This document shows, piece by piece, positions 24,932 to 39,100 of a DNA stretch of 64,000 bases. Origin of the DNA: Balanoglossus misakiensis (Eukaryota; Hemichordata). The stretch lies in NCBI GenBank assembly GCA_040954595.2, contig CM082592.2, forward strand, positions 11,222,001 to 11,286,000, in the 5' to 3' direction. Under the pieces are notes generated by a model, which worked only from the letters and a program-made list of their open reading frames with translations, searched no databases and was not told the origin of the DNA. Position numbers and translations under genes: made by a program. Each line of letters begins with the position of its first letter. Within the stretch, counting starts at the first letter, position 1.

Positions 24932-27018
24932 TCATGACGAAAGCCAAGGATGTGCATCAAGTGAGGTTTTACTTCTGTCACCATAATCATAAAGCAGTTC
25001 CTCATCAGCTTTGATGTTATGCTTTGCAACTAATATCAAGTATGGTTTGTCGTTGATTGCAATTTTCCTCGTCACACAGTTAGCTCCTGTTCTGCTATGG
25101 TTGATAAGTCTCCCGAGACGTCCAGATTCTGCTGTGGCATCAATGCTGTGATTAAAACAAACATAGTGATGAAATTTAATAGGGTTAATCGAGTTTTCAT
25201 AGTATGTGAGCATCAAGGAACCCAATAATAATTTGATACCATACTCCTCTCACAAACCTACCCCCTCTTCAACCATAGGAACAAAATTTCATGTAAAGAT
25301 ACAGCTATGGTTCTGTACATGCACACTACATATCTCATCATTAACAAATGGAAATCTTACCAGTAGGTTTTGTTATTGAAGGAAAAGTAATAGATGTAGC
25401 ATCCAACTTCTGGACTTGCAGCATATTCCTCTTCTCTCTTCTTGGCTGTTTGTAGATCTATCAAATCACCAGCATATTCAACGATAAACTCTCCTTTCGT
25501 GAAATTTCTTGTAGCTACAACACCTCTTCCCTTCTCTCCGAATTCTCTGACCTGTAAAAATTGTAATATATTATATAGTACAGGTATATACAGAATACAA
25601 AGTTAACAGATTTTTCCATTTAGAAAATCAGGTGTTACGTCTATTTGACTCACCATTAAACCTTCTTCGTTTTGTGATAAAACAGCCTCTTGTAACATTT
25701 TTCGTTCTTCTGCCTGTAAGAATACAGTGATAAAGATCAAGAAACTGTTATTATAACAATAAGAACAGATGCTTTATTTTAAAACACCTCAACTCCTATC
25801 AGTGCTCACAAAAAAGTGGAAAATGAGCAATGTCTCTACCTCAATGTCTGATTTGCATTTCCTTACGCTTCTCCTGACTGGGTAGAAATCTGTCAAAGTA
25901 GTCTTCTGTGTGGGAACAGCTTTGCTTCCTCTGCAATAGAAAAGAAAAGTGTTGTTGGAACCATGCAATATTCTTGAATCTTCTTCCTAATATTGTAATT
26001 GCTTGACTGAAAAATGGCAAGTAAAAATGATGATGAAGATGATGATGCTTGTGTAAGATTTACCTTTTGCTTCCTGAAGCTGATTTTGGTTTTGCTGCTT
26101 TGGGTTGTTTTCCTTTACCAGTTGTCTTGCCTTTTGATTTTGTGCTTCTTGATTGGTCTTTTGGTTTGGCATCTTCTTCATCTTTCTCTTCTTTGTCCGT
26201 GTTCTTTTCTTGTTGTAACACTTGTACTTCTGCAGGGCCTGTAAAACATTGATGATTCAAAGGTTATACCAAGATACAATGTCATGCATAGGTGGAATGG
26301 ACAACACCTCTGTACAATAGAAATCAAACACAATACCGTAGCAATTTAAATACGGTCAGGGATAAATGCAAGTTCACAAAATGAACAGTGAATTATTTTG
26401 GTTCCTAGTACATGCAGTACCTTTAGCTGTTGTTTCTGTAGTCTTCTCATCTTCACTGCCTGGTATGGATTCCTTATTGTCACTTTCACTTTTCTGTTGC
26501 CTGTCCATTGCTTCAGACTGGTTGCCATGGTTGCCATGGGTTCCTCTGTGTTGCCTGGTCCGAGGACTTTTCGAGAAAAATTTGGTGATTTTGGATGCTT
26601 TGACAGGTGATTGCATACTTTCAGCAGCTTCCTGTATATAAAATTCAAATATACACAGTAAGAAGTTAGAACATACACTAAATATTCAATAAATATTTGG
26701 AAGTAGCACCAGAATAATAACTTGCGCCCAAATGCAAAACAAGACAAACTACGACATCTTACCTTTGAAGTAGAAGGTTTTATTAAACACATTTCGTCTA
26801 CCTTCGATTTAGGATCGCTAACCAGGGGATCCTTTTCTGCAAGAAATCAATTTGAATTCATTTATACGTGAATGGCTTCACAGGTCACTGTGAACTTGGG
26901 TCGCCCGGAACATGGAGCTCCAACAAAGTAACATCGGCGCGAACAGACCAGTAACATATTGAAGTTTTTATATTGTATTATACAAGACACAGAAGACAAG
27001 ATGCATACCTCCAGCCAT
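24932..27018 (-). CDS. KMT5A: Histone H4-Lys20 monomethyltransferase KMT5A (SETD8/PR-Set7)
   Basis: Eight coding exons in transcript order: 27018-27009 (only 10 nt), 26836-26763, 26631-26421, 26238-26064, 25930-25840, 25713-25654, 25551-25361, 25145-24932; 341 residues. The C-terminal SET domain starts near residue 208 (GKGRGVVATRNFTKGEF, EYAGDL, GCYIYYF) and includes LGRLINHS (Asn286-His287) and LLYDYGDRS. It ends in HPWLSS, close to the vertebrate HPWL ending. The enzyme monomethylates H4K20 and is cell-cycle regulated. The N-terminal half is basic and disordered. It carries ITKFF near residue 80 and LTDFYPVRR (residues 169-177), which resemble the PCNA-interacting motifs through which CRL4-Cdt2 destroys SET8 in S phase. 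KMT5A is head to head with RILPL1, 697 bp between start codons. Confidence 0.96.
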
Positions 27019-27715
27019 TATTTACCACGTCTTCTTTAAAAACTTCGAATAGTGCTGGAAAAATCGCAAACACAAAGCAAAAGTTTACAAAACAGACACC
27101 GGGCGATGGATGACCTGTGCACTGTGCGTCCTATGGGTTTTAAAAATAGCTTTCTTGTTACTGATTGGTTGACAGCTTAATTTAATGCCACTATTTGTAA
27201 ACGTTTCGGTGATTGGCTATATACTCTGAATAGAAGTAAAATGTATGTTGATTGGTTTATGCTTGGGTCAAAGGTTAGCAACTTTCCCCACTTGAGTTGT
27301 GATTACATTCTCCTTGTCCTCTCACGTAAAAAAAAAAATTGAGAGCATACAGACTACGTTCAAAAGTGACGTAGTTCTTTGGGTAGAGTTCCAAGCGCAG
27401 TGCTGCATACACTGTGTGAGTTGTCTAACTGTGATTTCATATGAGTATGAGTCACTGTTGCATGTTGTGGCTAGCCCGAGGTCCAGGTCTAGGTCTTCAG
27501 GTGGGTGTGTCATTATATTGATCAGCTGTCACGACGTCAGTTTCCGGAGTCATGTGATGAAACCTACGCATTGGAAACTACGGCAGTTATCGGGATTTTT
27601 GTTGCTGAAAAGTGGCTATCCATAGAAGGGAAGAATTACGTAAACGTTCAGACATGATCATGAGAGGCTCGTCATGATACGAGTGTTTACCACTGGCAAA
27701 TCGAATTTGTGAAAC
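27019..27715. promoter_or_regulatory. Bidirectional promoter region, KMT5A / RILPL1
   Basis: The two genes start divergently here. Three ATTGG pentamers (CCAAT boxes read toward KMT5A) lie at 27164-27168, 27212-27216 and 27251-27255, spaced 48 and 39 bp. On the RILPL1 side there is an ETS-like TTTCCGGA near 27540 and an E-box TCATGTGA near 27552. Activity is inferred, not shown. Confidence 0.6.
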
Positions 27716-30700
27716 ATGGCGGAGTGTACAGTGGTAGAAGTCTACGAGATTGCTGCCTCCATTGGCAAGGATCTCGAGAAACTGATACAGACATTTGGCG
27801 GTGAAGCCGTCGCTGAGCTGATGCCTAAAATTATCCTCAGTCTTGAGAAGCTAGAAGCTGCAACGAAGAAAAGCGAAAAGCATGATGCTGTAGTTGAAGA
27901 TCTCACCATAAAACTTGAAACAGTTGAAAAACAATTGCTGTTGAGCCAAGAGGAACTACTTCGATCATCAAAGGTAATGCCCTTTGATTTATAGAGATCA
28001 AAGTTTATTGTTTGAAAGGTTTATTGCGTGATCACTGTTTTCACCTGTCCAATGTCACCTTTGTTCACAATATGAAAATAATAAATTAATTAATCATATA
28101 AACAAGCAAATGAGATTTGATGTTCAATTCTTTTAAAGTTTATAACTACCAATTTAGTAATTACCATAGTAACGGGTTGATTGTTTTTGTCTCGGAACAG
28201 GAATGGCATGAAAACGAAGAGACATGGAGAGACGAAGCCAAAGACTTGTTGCAGATGATTTCTTCACTTCAGAAAAATAATGAAGACTTGAAAAGGAAAG
28301 TAACTGACCAGGCTGGAGTGGTCAGTCATGAAATGGGTCAGTTTCCATCCACTTTGTTATTGTACCCTGTATTATAGACTATGTAAAGCTTAATCTAAAA
28401 TAATTGCCAGTATCTTTCAAATTAGTTTAAATAATTACATTTTGATCAGAATAATAAATAATTAAGTAATAAATGCAAGGTTGTTTTTCAGGGTATTTTG
28501 TGTGGATATGCTGGCCCCATGCTGGTATGTCTGGCAGTATGCCCGGATTCATAATCTGCAGTTTCAATCGCTCTGAATACAATAGAATAATGAAGCAATA
28601 AGCTGAAAATACCAGCAATAAAGATTGAATGAAAAAGTCAACATGCCTACGATAGATGGACATTAATTAACCCTTTCATGACCATGGTTCAGTCCAAACC
28701 CATTGTTTTCTGTGGCAAGGTTACAAATCTGAGTGGAGGAACAGATTACGAGTGAGGACAGCTGGTTCATAATTGACCTATTTTATCAACATAATGTGTA
28801 TGTGTGTTGCGTATGTCAGATAGTGAGTATAGAAGACCAGATTGACCATTCAATGCCCCAAAACTTATTCTGAACTTTGGCACAGATTGACTTGTATCCA
28901 GTTTAAGCTACATAGAGACAATTTGATTGAAATGAACTGTCACTGTCATGGTTTGTCCAACCTGATTGTTGTAAATGGCAATGTTACCAGTGATTATAAC
29001 ATGCAAATTATAACCTAGATATTGAGGGGTACAATGTATTTGAAATTTATCATTTTAGCTCGGGCAGAAGAGGATCACAAAGTGATGTACAAACTGAAAG
29101 AGGCAGTTGATCGACAACGAGATGAAATAAGAGCCAAGGACAAAGAACTGAGGCAAAAAGCATTAGATATTGAAGCAGTAAGTTTGTGATATTTTTGTTA
29201 TTAAATCATGATAGAAATGTAAGCATTTTGAAGAGAAAATCTGGTATGAATATGTCTGGTTTGTTTCCAAGGCTATAGTATGTGCATCCTGGAGATACCA
29301 TTTTACAAACATGGCTCTTTTCTTTCTCACTTCCTGTCTGAATAGCTTCAGTTGCAAATAGAACGTTTAGCCAGACTGAATATGAATCTACGACGGAAAC
29401 AAGCCCTGGTCCAACACCAGGCCACAAATCTAATCGATGAGAAGGTGGAACTGGAAGCTAGAATGCAGGCTTTGCAACAAGATATTGAACAACAGGACAT
29501 AGAAGACAGTGTTATGCAACAGGCAAGTAGTGATGGAAACCCTTTTACTTCCACAATTTGTTATATAAAACTCACTGGTTGCAATCATGGATGGATGAAC
29601 ATGCCCACTTTAAAATGGGGGTGACAGATGGGTACCTATCAGGTTCTATTCTGACAGTTTTTTCGCTTTTATTCTTTTTCTGCAGCAAGGAACTGAGACT
29701 GGACCTGTACAGTTTGACCCACCGATCAACATGGAAGGCAAGATGATTATTGATTTGAAAGACCCAAACAGGCCAAGATTTACAAAAGAGGAACTGAAAC
29801 TGGTGCTAAGAGAGAGAATTGAACTAAAGACGCAAGTGTTTGAAATGGAGGAACAGTTATCTCGCTATAAGTAAGTTCCATCTTTGAATTCTCTATCAGT
29901 TTATCAAGTGCATGATGGACACATGAACCATTGTGGCTGCAGTGGGGTTTTTTTTGGCATCAGTAGGTGTAAAAATCCTATATGAATATTTTGACAGGTC
30001 TGATGAACACAAAGAGGAAGACACTGTGGATAATTCCTCAGTCAAAGATAACAAATCAGAAGCGGAAAAGGCAGTGAATCAGGAATCAGGAATTAGGAAA
30101 CTGTAAGTTAATCTGCAGTATTACTAATAGACTTCAATGCGTCATTATTTTGTGTTCTCAAAATTCTGTGGTGTGTTTTTGATGATGTAAATAAATAACG
30201 ATGGAAAAACTGTGTTCGTATGTCATTATAACATCTCCCATGTCACTTCTCTCCTCACATTTTTTTAACAGGTTCAAAATATTTTCAAGAAGGGATGATA
30301 AAAAGGAGAATAAATCCAAAGAAAAGGGGAAAGAAAAACATAAACAAAAAGAAAATGAAAATGGATCAGCAGATTCACTGAAAACTAAATCAGGGCCTCA
30401 GAGTTCGGTTGTCGAATCTAGCAGTGAGGTTTCAGTAGAAACGAAATCAGAACTGCAGAGTTCTGATGTAGAATCCAGCAGTGAGAGAGAGGGTTCAAGC
30501 CCAGAGAATGTAGGTGATCAAGAAGGCAAAGTGGAGTTTGTAGCGGCCGACACAAATGAAGTGTCAGGTGGTCACACAGTTTGGTACGATGACAAGTCAG
30601 GACAGAGGAATGGCGGTCCATGTTCCCATGACGACATGTTACAACCCATCGAGGAGATGGAGGAGGAATGTGACAGCTCATCGTTGACATCATCAACATC

Positions 30701-30758
30701 CTCTGATGACTGGAGAAAATCCAGACTCCATGAAAGCTACAAAAGTCGGATCATATGA
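27716..30758 (+). CDS. RILPL1: RILP-like protein 1 (RH1 and RH2 domains)
   Basis: Seven coding exons: 27716-27973, 28201-28336, 29059-29177, 29346-29522, 29686-29870, 29998-30102, 30272-30758; 488 residues. Exon 1 encodes the RH1 domain (VYEIAASIGKDLEKLI), which binds myosin-Va or dynein adaptors in the family. Exons 2-4 are a long coiled coil. Exon 5 holds the RH2 helix (FTKEELKLVLRERIELKTQ), the surface that binds phosphorylated Rab8/Rab10 and carries the conserved basic residues. The C-terminal 190 residues are acidic, Lys- and Ser-rich and longer than in human RILPL1 (403 residues). The exon 4 donor is GC (CAG|GCAAGT); using the GT two bases further on would shift the frame to an early stop. 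RILPL2 is an alternative name but is much shorter. RILPL1 acts in cilium and lysosome positioning in vertebrates. Confidence 0.9.
28669..28720 (-). repeat. Partial copy of the AACCCTTTC foldback repeat, RILPL1 intron 2
   Basis: Read on the minus strand it matches the right half of the 10733-10821 unit (ACAGAAAACAATGG, TTTGGACTGAACCATGG, TGAAAGGGTT). Confidence 0.6.
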
Positions 30759-32609
30759 TAGTCACGTGGTAGTCACATGATTGTTGTGATAGCCAAACAG
30801 AGCGCATTTCTGTCAACTTAGCAAATGTGAACTGCCAAATCAAGTTGTTTGGCAAATTTAGGTTATAAGTGTACAGAATGATATTTCAATAATCAGACTC
30901 CAAGCGAGATAAACAGGTATGCAGGTTTTTAAATTTTTCTAGAAAACTTGGATCAGTCTTTTTAAATATCTTTTTTATGCAAATGTCAGTATTAAGATTG
31001 ACATAGGTCACAAAGAATCAGTGAAACTGTGATTACTGGAACCGTAGTTAAGATATTAACTACTAAATGTACTTGTATGAATTTTATCTCCTATTTTGTT
31101 GTAAATAGATTTTGGTGTAACTATAATTCTTCCTTATAAGTTTATCAATTTATTTCATAGTTTATTTTTTACAAATGTATTCGAAGCCATTTGGCTATAA
31201 GCCTTTTATCATTGTATAATTGACATTTAATAGAGAAATATGCAATTTATAATTTTTAAGAAACTTCCATGTATCCATTTACATAGAGGCAAAATGTACT
31301 TTAGCACAACATTTTGATGTTTTATATTTTAGTTTTCATAAAATTACAATTGTTTTTAGCTTGTTGTGCAGCTAGCTTTGTCATTTTTCAGAAATTTCTA
31401 GAATTCATTTGTCAACAATAATTGTCAACCATGCTTTCATCAATGTAACTGTATGCTTGTTTCTCGGTACTTGAAAGAAGACTTAACCAATATGATGAAA
31501 AGAAAATTCTTTATTTCAATCAAGGAGAAAGTTGTCAAACAGGATATGTCAGATAAAAATGTCATACTGGTGTCTAAGGTCACTGCTGTAAATTCTTCTT
31601 GAAGAACACTGTTCTGCTCATCATTTCACAGCTATTATCTCTGAGAGAACGAGGTTCAGTGAACTATAAAAGTGACTGCCTGTGGCAGAATCAAAAATGT
31701 CATCAATTTTACTGAAATGACAAATGTATACGCATTTAACCAAGCAGAGAATGACATTTTTCTGATCTACATGTACAAATCAGGATCATTTTAAATCATG
31801 TTATCCAGAACAGAAAGTTCGACTATGCTGCATGCTATTATTTGTAGTATTTGTCCGAGTCTGACGTCACTGGAAATAATTGTTGATGTTACTTACTCAA
31901 GTCTACAAACTGATAAGAAATGACTGATTGGATACAATTTCTCAATATTAAAATCTTGACGTTAAAAAATCAGTTGATTATATTCAAATTCATTGGGCAA
32001 AATACATAGTTCTTGTATGGAGGTTCTTGCCTGTGTGAAAAAAAAATGCTGGCATGGTGCCACTTGAAACTATCTGTATTCAATAATAATGACTTTGCAT
32101 CCAAGTCTACTTGCAGATAAACGCTTACTAAGACTTCCAACTGCTAGAAAAGTTTTTTCTTTATGTAAAGGCAGAGATTATCAATTATAGGCCCTGTTCC
32201 TAAACTCTCAAATCTGTCATCAAATTTAGTAACTGTGCACTTGGTAACCAACTGTTGATTCCAAATGGTTTTTTTTATGGAAGAAACAATTACACATGTA
32301 ACTTCTTGTGCAAACGTTAGCACTAATCTTCACGAAGTGTCAGTGCTCTTGTCTTTCTTGTGGGAATGTCATAATTTAAACATAACCTTCAAATAAGGGG
32401 ATACCATCATGTTTCAGCTTGACTGGCATTTTGCGACAACAAAATAAAATGCACAGAAATTCAGTCAGAGTGGAGACAAGATGCAAAACATGACTTTTAC
32501 AGATTTTTGACTGAATTTTTGTGCATTTAGTATTTTTTGCTGACCCAACTAATACTTCCCTTGGTCGCTTTACAAAATTAAATACAACACACACTCTAAA
32601 ACGGAAGTC
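30759..32609. other. Convergent 3' UTRs of RILPL1 and TMED2
   Basis: The stretch is AT-rich and non-coding. The TMED2 poly(A) signal is probably the minus-strand AATAAA at 31510-31515. I found no canonical + strand AATAAA for RILPL1 here. Confidence 0.5.
31510..31515 (-). promoter_or_regulatory. Poly(A) signal of TMED2
   Basis: This is AATAAA on the minus strand, about 1.1 kb past the TMED2 stop, between the convergent genes. Confidence 0.45.
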
Positions 32610-34927
<2,318 letters not shown>

Positions 34928-36172
34928 CTTGTCTCCGGAAATTAAAGAAATCTACCAAAGTTTCCTATTTTCAGAAGGGTAAGGAGAAGTTGAACTCTGC
35001 CACGTCGACTGTACTTGACATGCGCAGAGAGTAACCTCGACCAGAACTAAAATTGAAAGGGAAGTGTATATTTTAAAGAAAAAAGCGGTAGTCTTAATGA
35101 AAAGTATTAATAGGAACAAGATTACCCACAAGAGAGGAAAATGAGAGAAAGCCGACATACTTCATCAATCATGACTGAATGTACATTATCGGATAATATT
35201 ATTTTAACTTTTTGAAAATTATTTTGTACCTAGTACGAGCCTGCAATGGTATGGCGGCGATTTCCATGAAAGGAGGGCTACCGTAAGTCTCTCCCAAAAC
35301 GTTGTGTTTACATGCACATAGGAAAGTGTTGAAAGCAAACATCAACAAGATTTGCTAAATAAGGATACGAACTCTCTAATAAGACAGTGGAAAGCGGGTG
35401 CAACTAGCCGAAGTCGCTTTTGACACATCTTTTGTCTATGCGCTTGGGCAATCGTCACAGTGTACTGTAGCTCGCCGTAAACTTCCTAGACCAGTCAGGT
35501 AAGTACATACTTAATCGTGTGGCACGTGCATTCAAATGTCCGAAGAACACTTTTTACATTGTAAAGTGATTGTTCATTTTATTCGTTGAACACTTTGAAC
35601 ATGCTCTTGTGATAAGTTAACTATTTCCAACCGATTGCAGTAAATAATATTTCCCTTTTCAAATGAAACGAATTAGGAAACCCGGAAGTCGAGAGACAGT
35701 GCGTGGCCGGGTGTTGTGATTATGCGTCAGATACAAATTTGGACCTTGAAAGTCATCGTGACCCGCGCAGTAGACGGGACAGTTTCGCAACAGTCAACAC
35801 CGGTTTTTGCTTATACTGGTCAAATAGAATTCTTTCAAAAAGTTATTTTTAGACTTGGCGAAAGTGACAAATAAATAACAAAATTTTAAACATATACGGT
35901 ACTAGTATTCATTACCATGATGATGTAGCATTTTGTTGGGTGCTGGCTGTTTGCTACATTCCTGTCTGGACACCCCCTTGGAGAACCATGAAGTCAATGC
36001 AATGCCACAAGTGTTACAAAGTGACATTGATTTATATGAACTGCACTTACATGGATGTTGGATCAGAAGGGAATATTATGTGTATTGGGAGATGCTTGTA
36101 ATTCAGAGCAATATTTTGATTTATTGACTTGCCCAATTAGAAGTCAATATCTCTTCTGTATTCCCTCTACAG
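34928..36172. promoter_or_regulatory. Bidirectional promoter region, TMED2 / SBNO1, with SBNO1 5' UTR intron
   Basis: TMED2 and SBNO1 diverge here. A good + strand donor (CAGTCAG|GTAAGT) at 35498/35499 probably ends a non-coding SBNO1 first exon, because the coding exon begins with an acceptor directly before its ATG (CTCTACAG|ATG). No other gene is visible. Confidence 0.6.
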
Positions 36173-39100
36173 ATGGGAGATAACACAGGGGAATATCAGG
36201 ATTTATTGTCTGCAGCACTCGGTCAAAGTGGATTGGCATTCGGTGAAGATGAACTTGAATTAGGAGATGAGACGGCTGCAGCAGATGGGATGTTGGCTGC
36301 GGTAAGGCTGTCATTTCTCTTCGTGGGGTTTTCATACTTGTGAGGGCAGTGTTTCCAGAACTGTAACAACCTCGCCCTTCATACATGTACTTTGACCTAT
36401 CTTCAGAGCTGGTACATGATATAGAGGTTTCTTTAAACCCTCTGACCCTCAAATAGATACAGTTTGGTCTCTAGAGGGTCAGTGGTCAATTCGTGCTATA
36501 CATCTTCATTCAGTCATTCTCTAAACACTGATTTTTTTCTGTGAAACCAAACAGGCCATTGAAGAGAGTGGGTTGGGAGATACATTGACAGGAGGCAATG
36601 CAGATTTGCTCGCAGCGTTGAAGGGAACACCTGCACAAACTTTGCAGACGGTTCAACCCACGGTATGTACATGCCACTCAAGTTTCCTCTCTGGTTTTGA
36701 TGTACAGAGTTTTTTACCCAGCATGCAGTTTGTGAAATATTGTTTGCGAAAATTTCTCGTATTACAGTAATAATCAGGAGAAATTGTATTGAGGAAGTGG
36801 TCACTGGTGTTATCCTTTTTAGAGTTAAACACACCCATTTTTCATGCATTTGTCGTAGTGAAACTGAAACTGATTGCAGTCACAGAATATTTGAACTCCT
36901 GTACAAGCTCCATTAGTCTTTGATAATAAAATTTCAGAGTTGTTAGTAAAGTGGATACACCTTTAAGGGTTCACTTGATTAAAATTTTTGGCTTGGCTTC
37001 TTGCGTTTTAAATATGATATGAAAGCTATCTATGTTGTCTGAACAATCTCTTGATGAAAAATACTTTGAAAGAGAAAAATGAAATGGTACCAATCAGAAA
37101 TGCTGACTCTGACTGAACATAAATCCTTGCAGGGTTTAATTAGTGAGCAAATTTCATATTTTTTATTTTTGTTCGTACTTTGTCCTGATTACTCAGATCA
37201 AAGTAAATGGAATTGTTTGCCAATCCCCACCCAAACCCAACCCCAACCTCTGTTTATACATGCCAGTAACATATTTGTTTATTTGTTTTGTTCTAAAAAA
37301 AAGTCCTAGTTCCAAGAATGAAACAATAGAAATTTCCTGTTGAAAGCAGTGTCGTGGCTTATTATCATAAGTAAACTTTGGACATGATTTGTGACAGATT
37401 TTTAATGTGTGAATATAAGCAAAGAATGTTTTCTTCATTCTATCAGGTTGGGCAGCACACAACATTCATTGTTCAGACTCCAGGAACGACGACTTCTCGA
37501 GTTGTGAAAGTTCCACTTCACAGCAGTTCAACCACTGCCACTGCCATATCTCAACCACAACTTACAAGGAATGTCATCTCTGTACCAGCCACTGACCGTC
37601 AATCTGCCCTGAGTAAAACCAGCCTCATTAAACTCCCTGTGCAATCGACAGTGCGGACGGCCACACCCAGTTCCTCTGGAGGCACCACAGTCGTCAAACT
37701 GCAACCCACCTCCCAGCCTGGGGTTGTTGCCATGACTACCATTCCAGCAGCCACTTCCATAGCAACGAACAATGGAACAATCAAACGGGAGCTGAGTCAC
37801 AAGGATGTGTCCAGACTCTGGTCGAACGATGACATCAAATCCAGGAGTTTCTCACCCACACCAGTCAGTATTTCTCTAGTTGCAAATATGTTGGCATTTT
37901 TTAGAAAACTGTATTTTGTAATCTGTAGCCAAATGATACTGCTGATGGAGCTTGAATCACCTTCAAATGAGTTTTGGAGATTGGAAAACTGAATGAGTTG
38001 AAATTCAATATGGCAGCTAGATACAGTTGCCATCTTTCATGATAAGCTTACCCATGGATCCATCACTTGTATTTTTTCAGACAATGCCCCAAGCCAGAAA
38101 TATGTACATTAGCAAACCTGCTGATGATGAAGACGTTGATGATGATGAAGAGGATGATGTTGGTCACTTAGAAACATATGCCAATTACATGCCAAGTAAA
38201 TGTGAGTATCTGTTTCATCTATTGCAAAATTGTTGCTTTCTGTGTTTTTTTTCTATCCCTGTGCAAAGTGTCCTTATCATGGATTTTTCTGTTGATGTTC
38301 CTGCCCACCACTTTAATTATTTTGATCCATTTTATTTCCAGTGAAACTTGGCATCCCCCACCCAGACCCGGTAGTGGAGACAAGTTCCTTGTCTAGTATC
38401 CTGCCTCCAAATATTTGGTATCGTCTGTCAATACCAGAACATGTTATAGACTATGGTTATCTGTCAGCCCTGCAGTTAGAAGCTATCATCTATGCCTGTC
38501 AGCAACATGAAACCTTCCTTGCCAATGGAGACAGGGCAGGATTTCTTATTGGTGATGGTGCTGGAGTTGGGAAGGGACGTACCGTGGCTGGTGTCATTCA
38601 CGAGAACTATCTCCTTGGCAGAAAGAGAGCTCTGTGGTAAGCTATGTTGATTGGTTATGATCTGTGGAAGTAGCTAGAACAAATTGTAATGCAGAGTAAA
38701 AATTCCTCATCGGAAACACACATACTTACCTTTGATGTTGATTTCTACATGCGTATTCACAGGTTGAGCGTGTCGAATGATTTGAAGTATGATGCTGCCA
38801 GGGACCTGAAAGATATCGGTGCCAGCAACATAAGTGTACATTCACTCAATAAGGTATGGATATGCTAAATAATTTACATGTAAATTGAATTCTCAGTAAA
38901 AATTTCAGCTCAATTGTTACCTTCCTGCTACAGCTCACAACATTACCTTTTTTCCCCTTCTCCAGTTCAAATATGCAAAGATTTCATCCAAGGAGAATGG
39001 TAGTGTGAAGAAGGGAGTGATATTTGCCACATATTCCTCCCTTATTGGGGAGAGTCAGTCAAGTAATAAGTACAGAACCCGTCTGAAACAACTCTTGCAA

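Noticed and set aside
36442-36482. Terminator or riboswitch reading of the 9-bp hairpin
   Set aside because: Those are bacterial features; this is an intron of an animal gene, so it is listed only as an inverted repeat.
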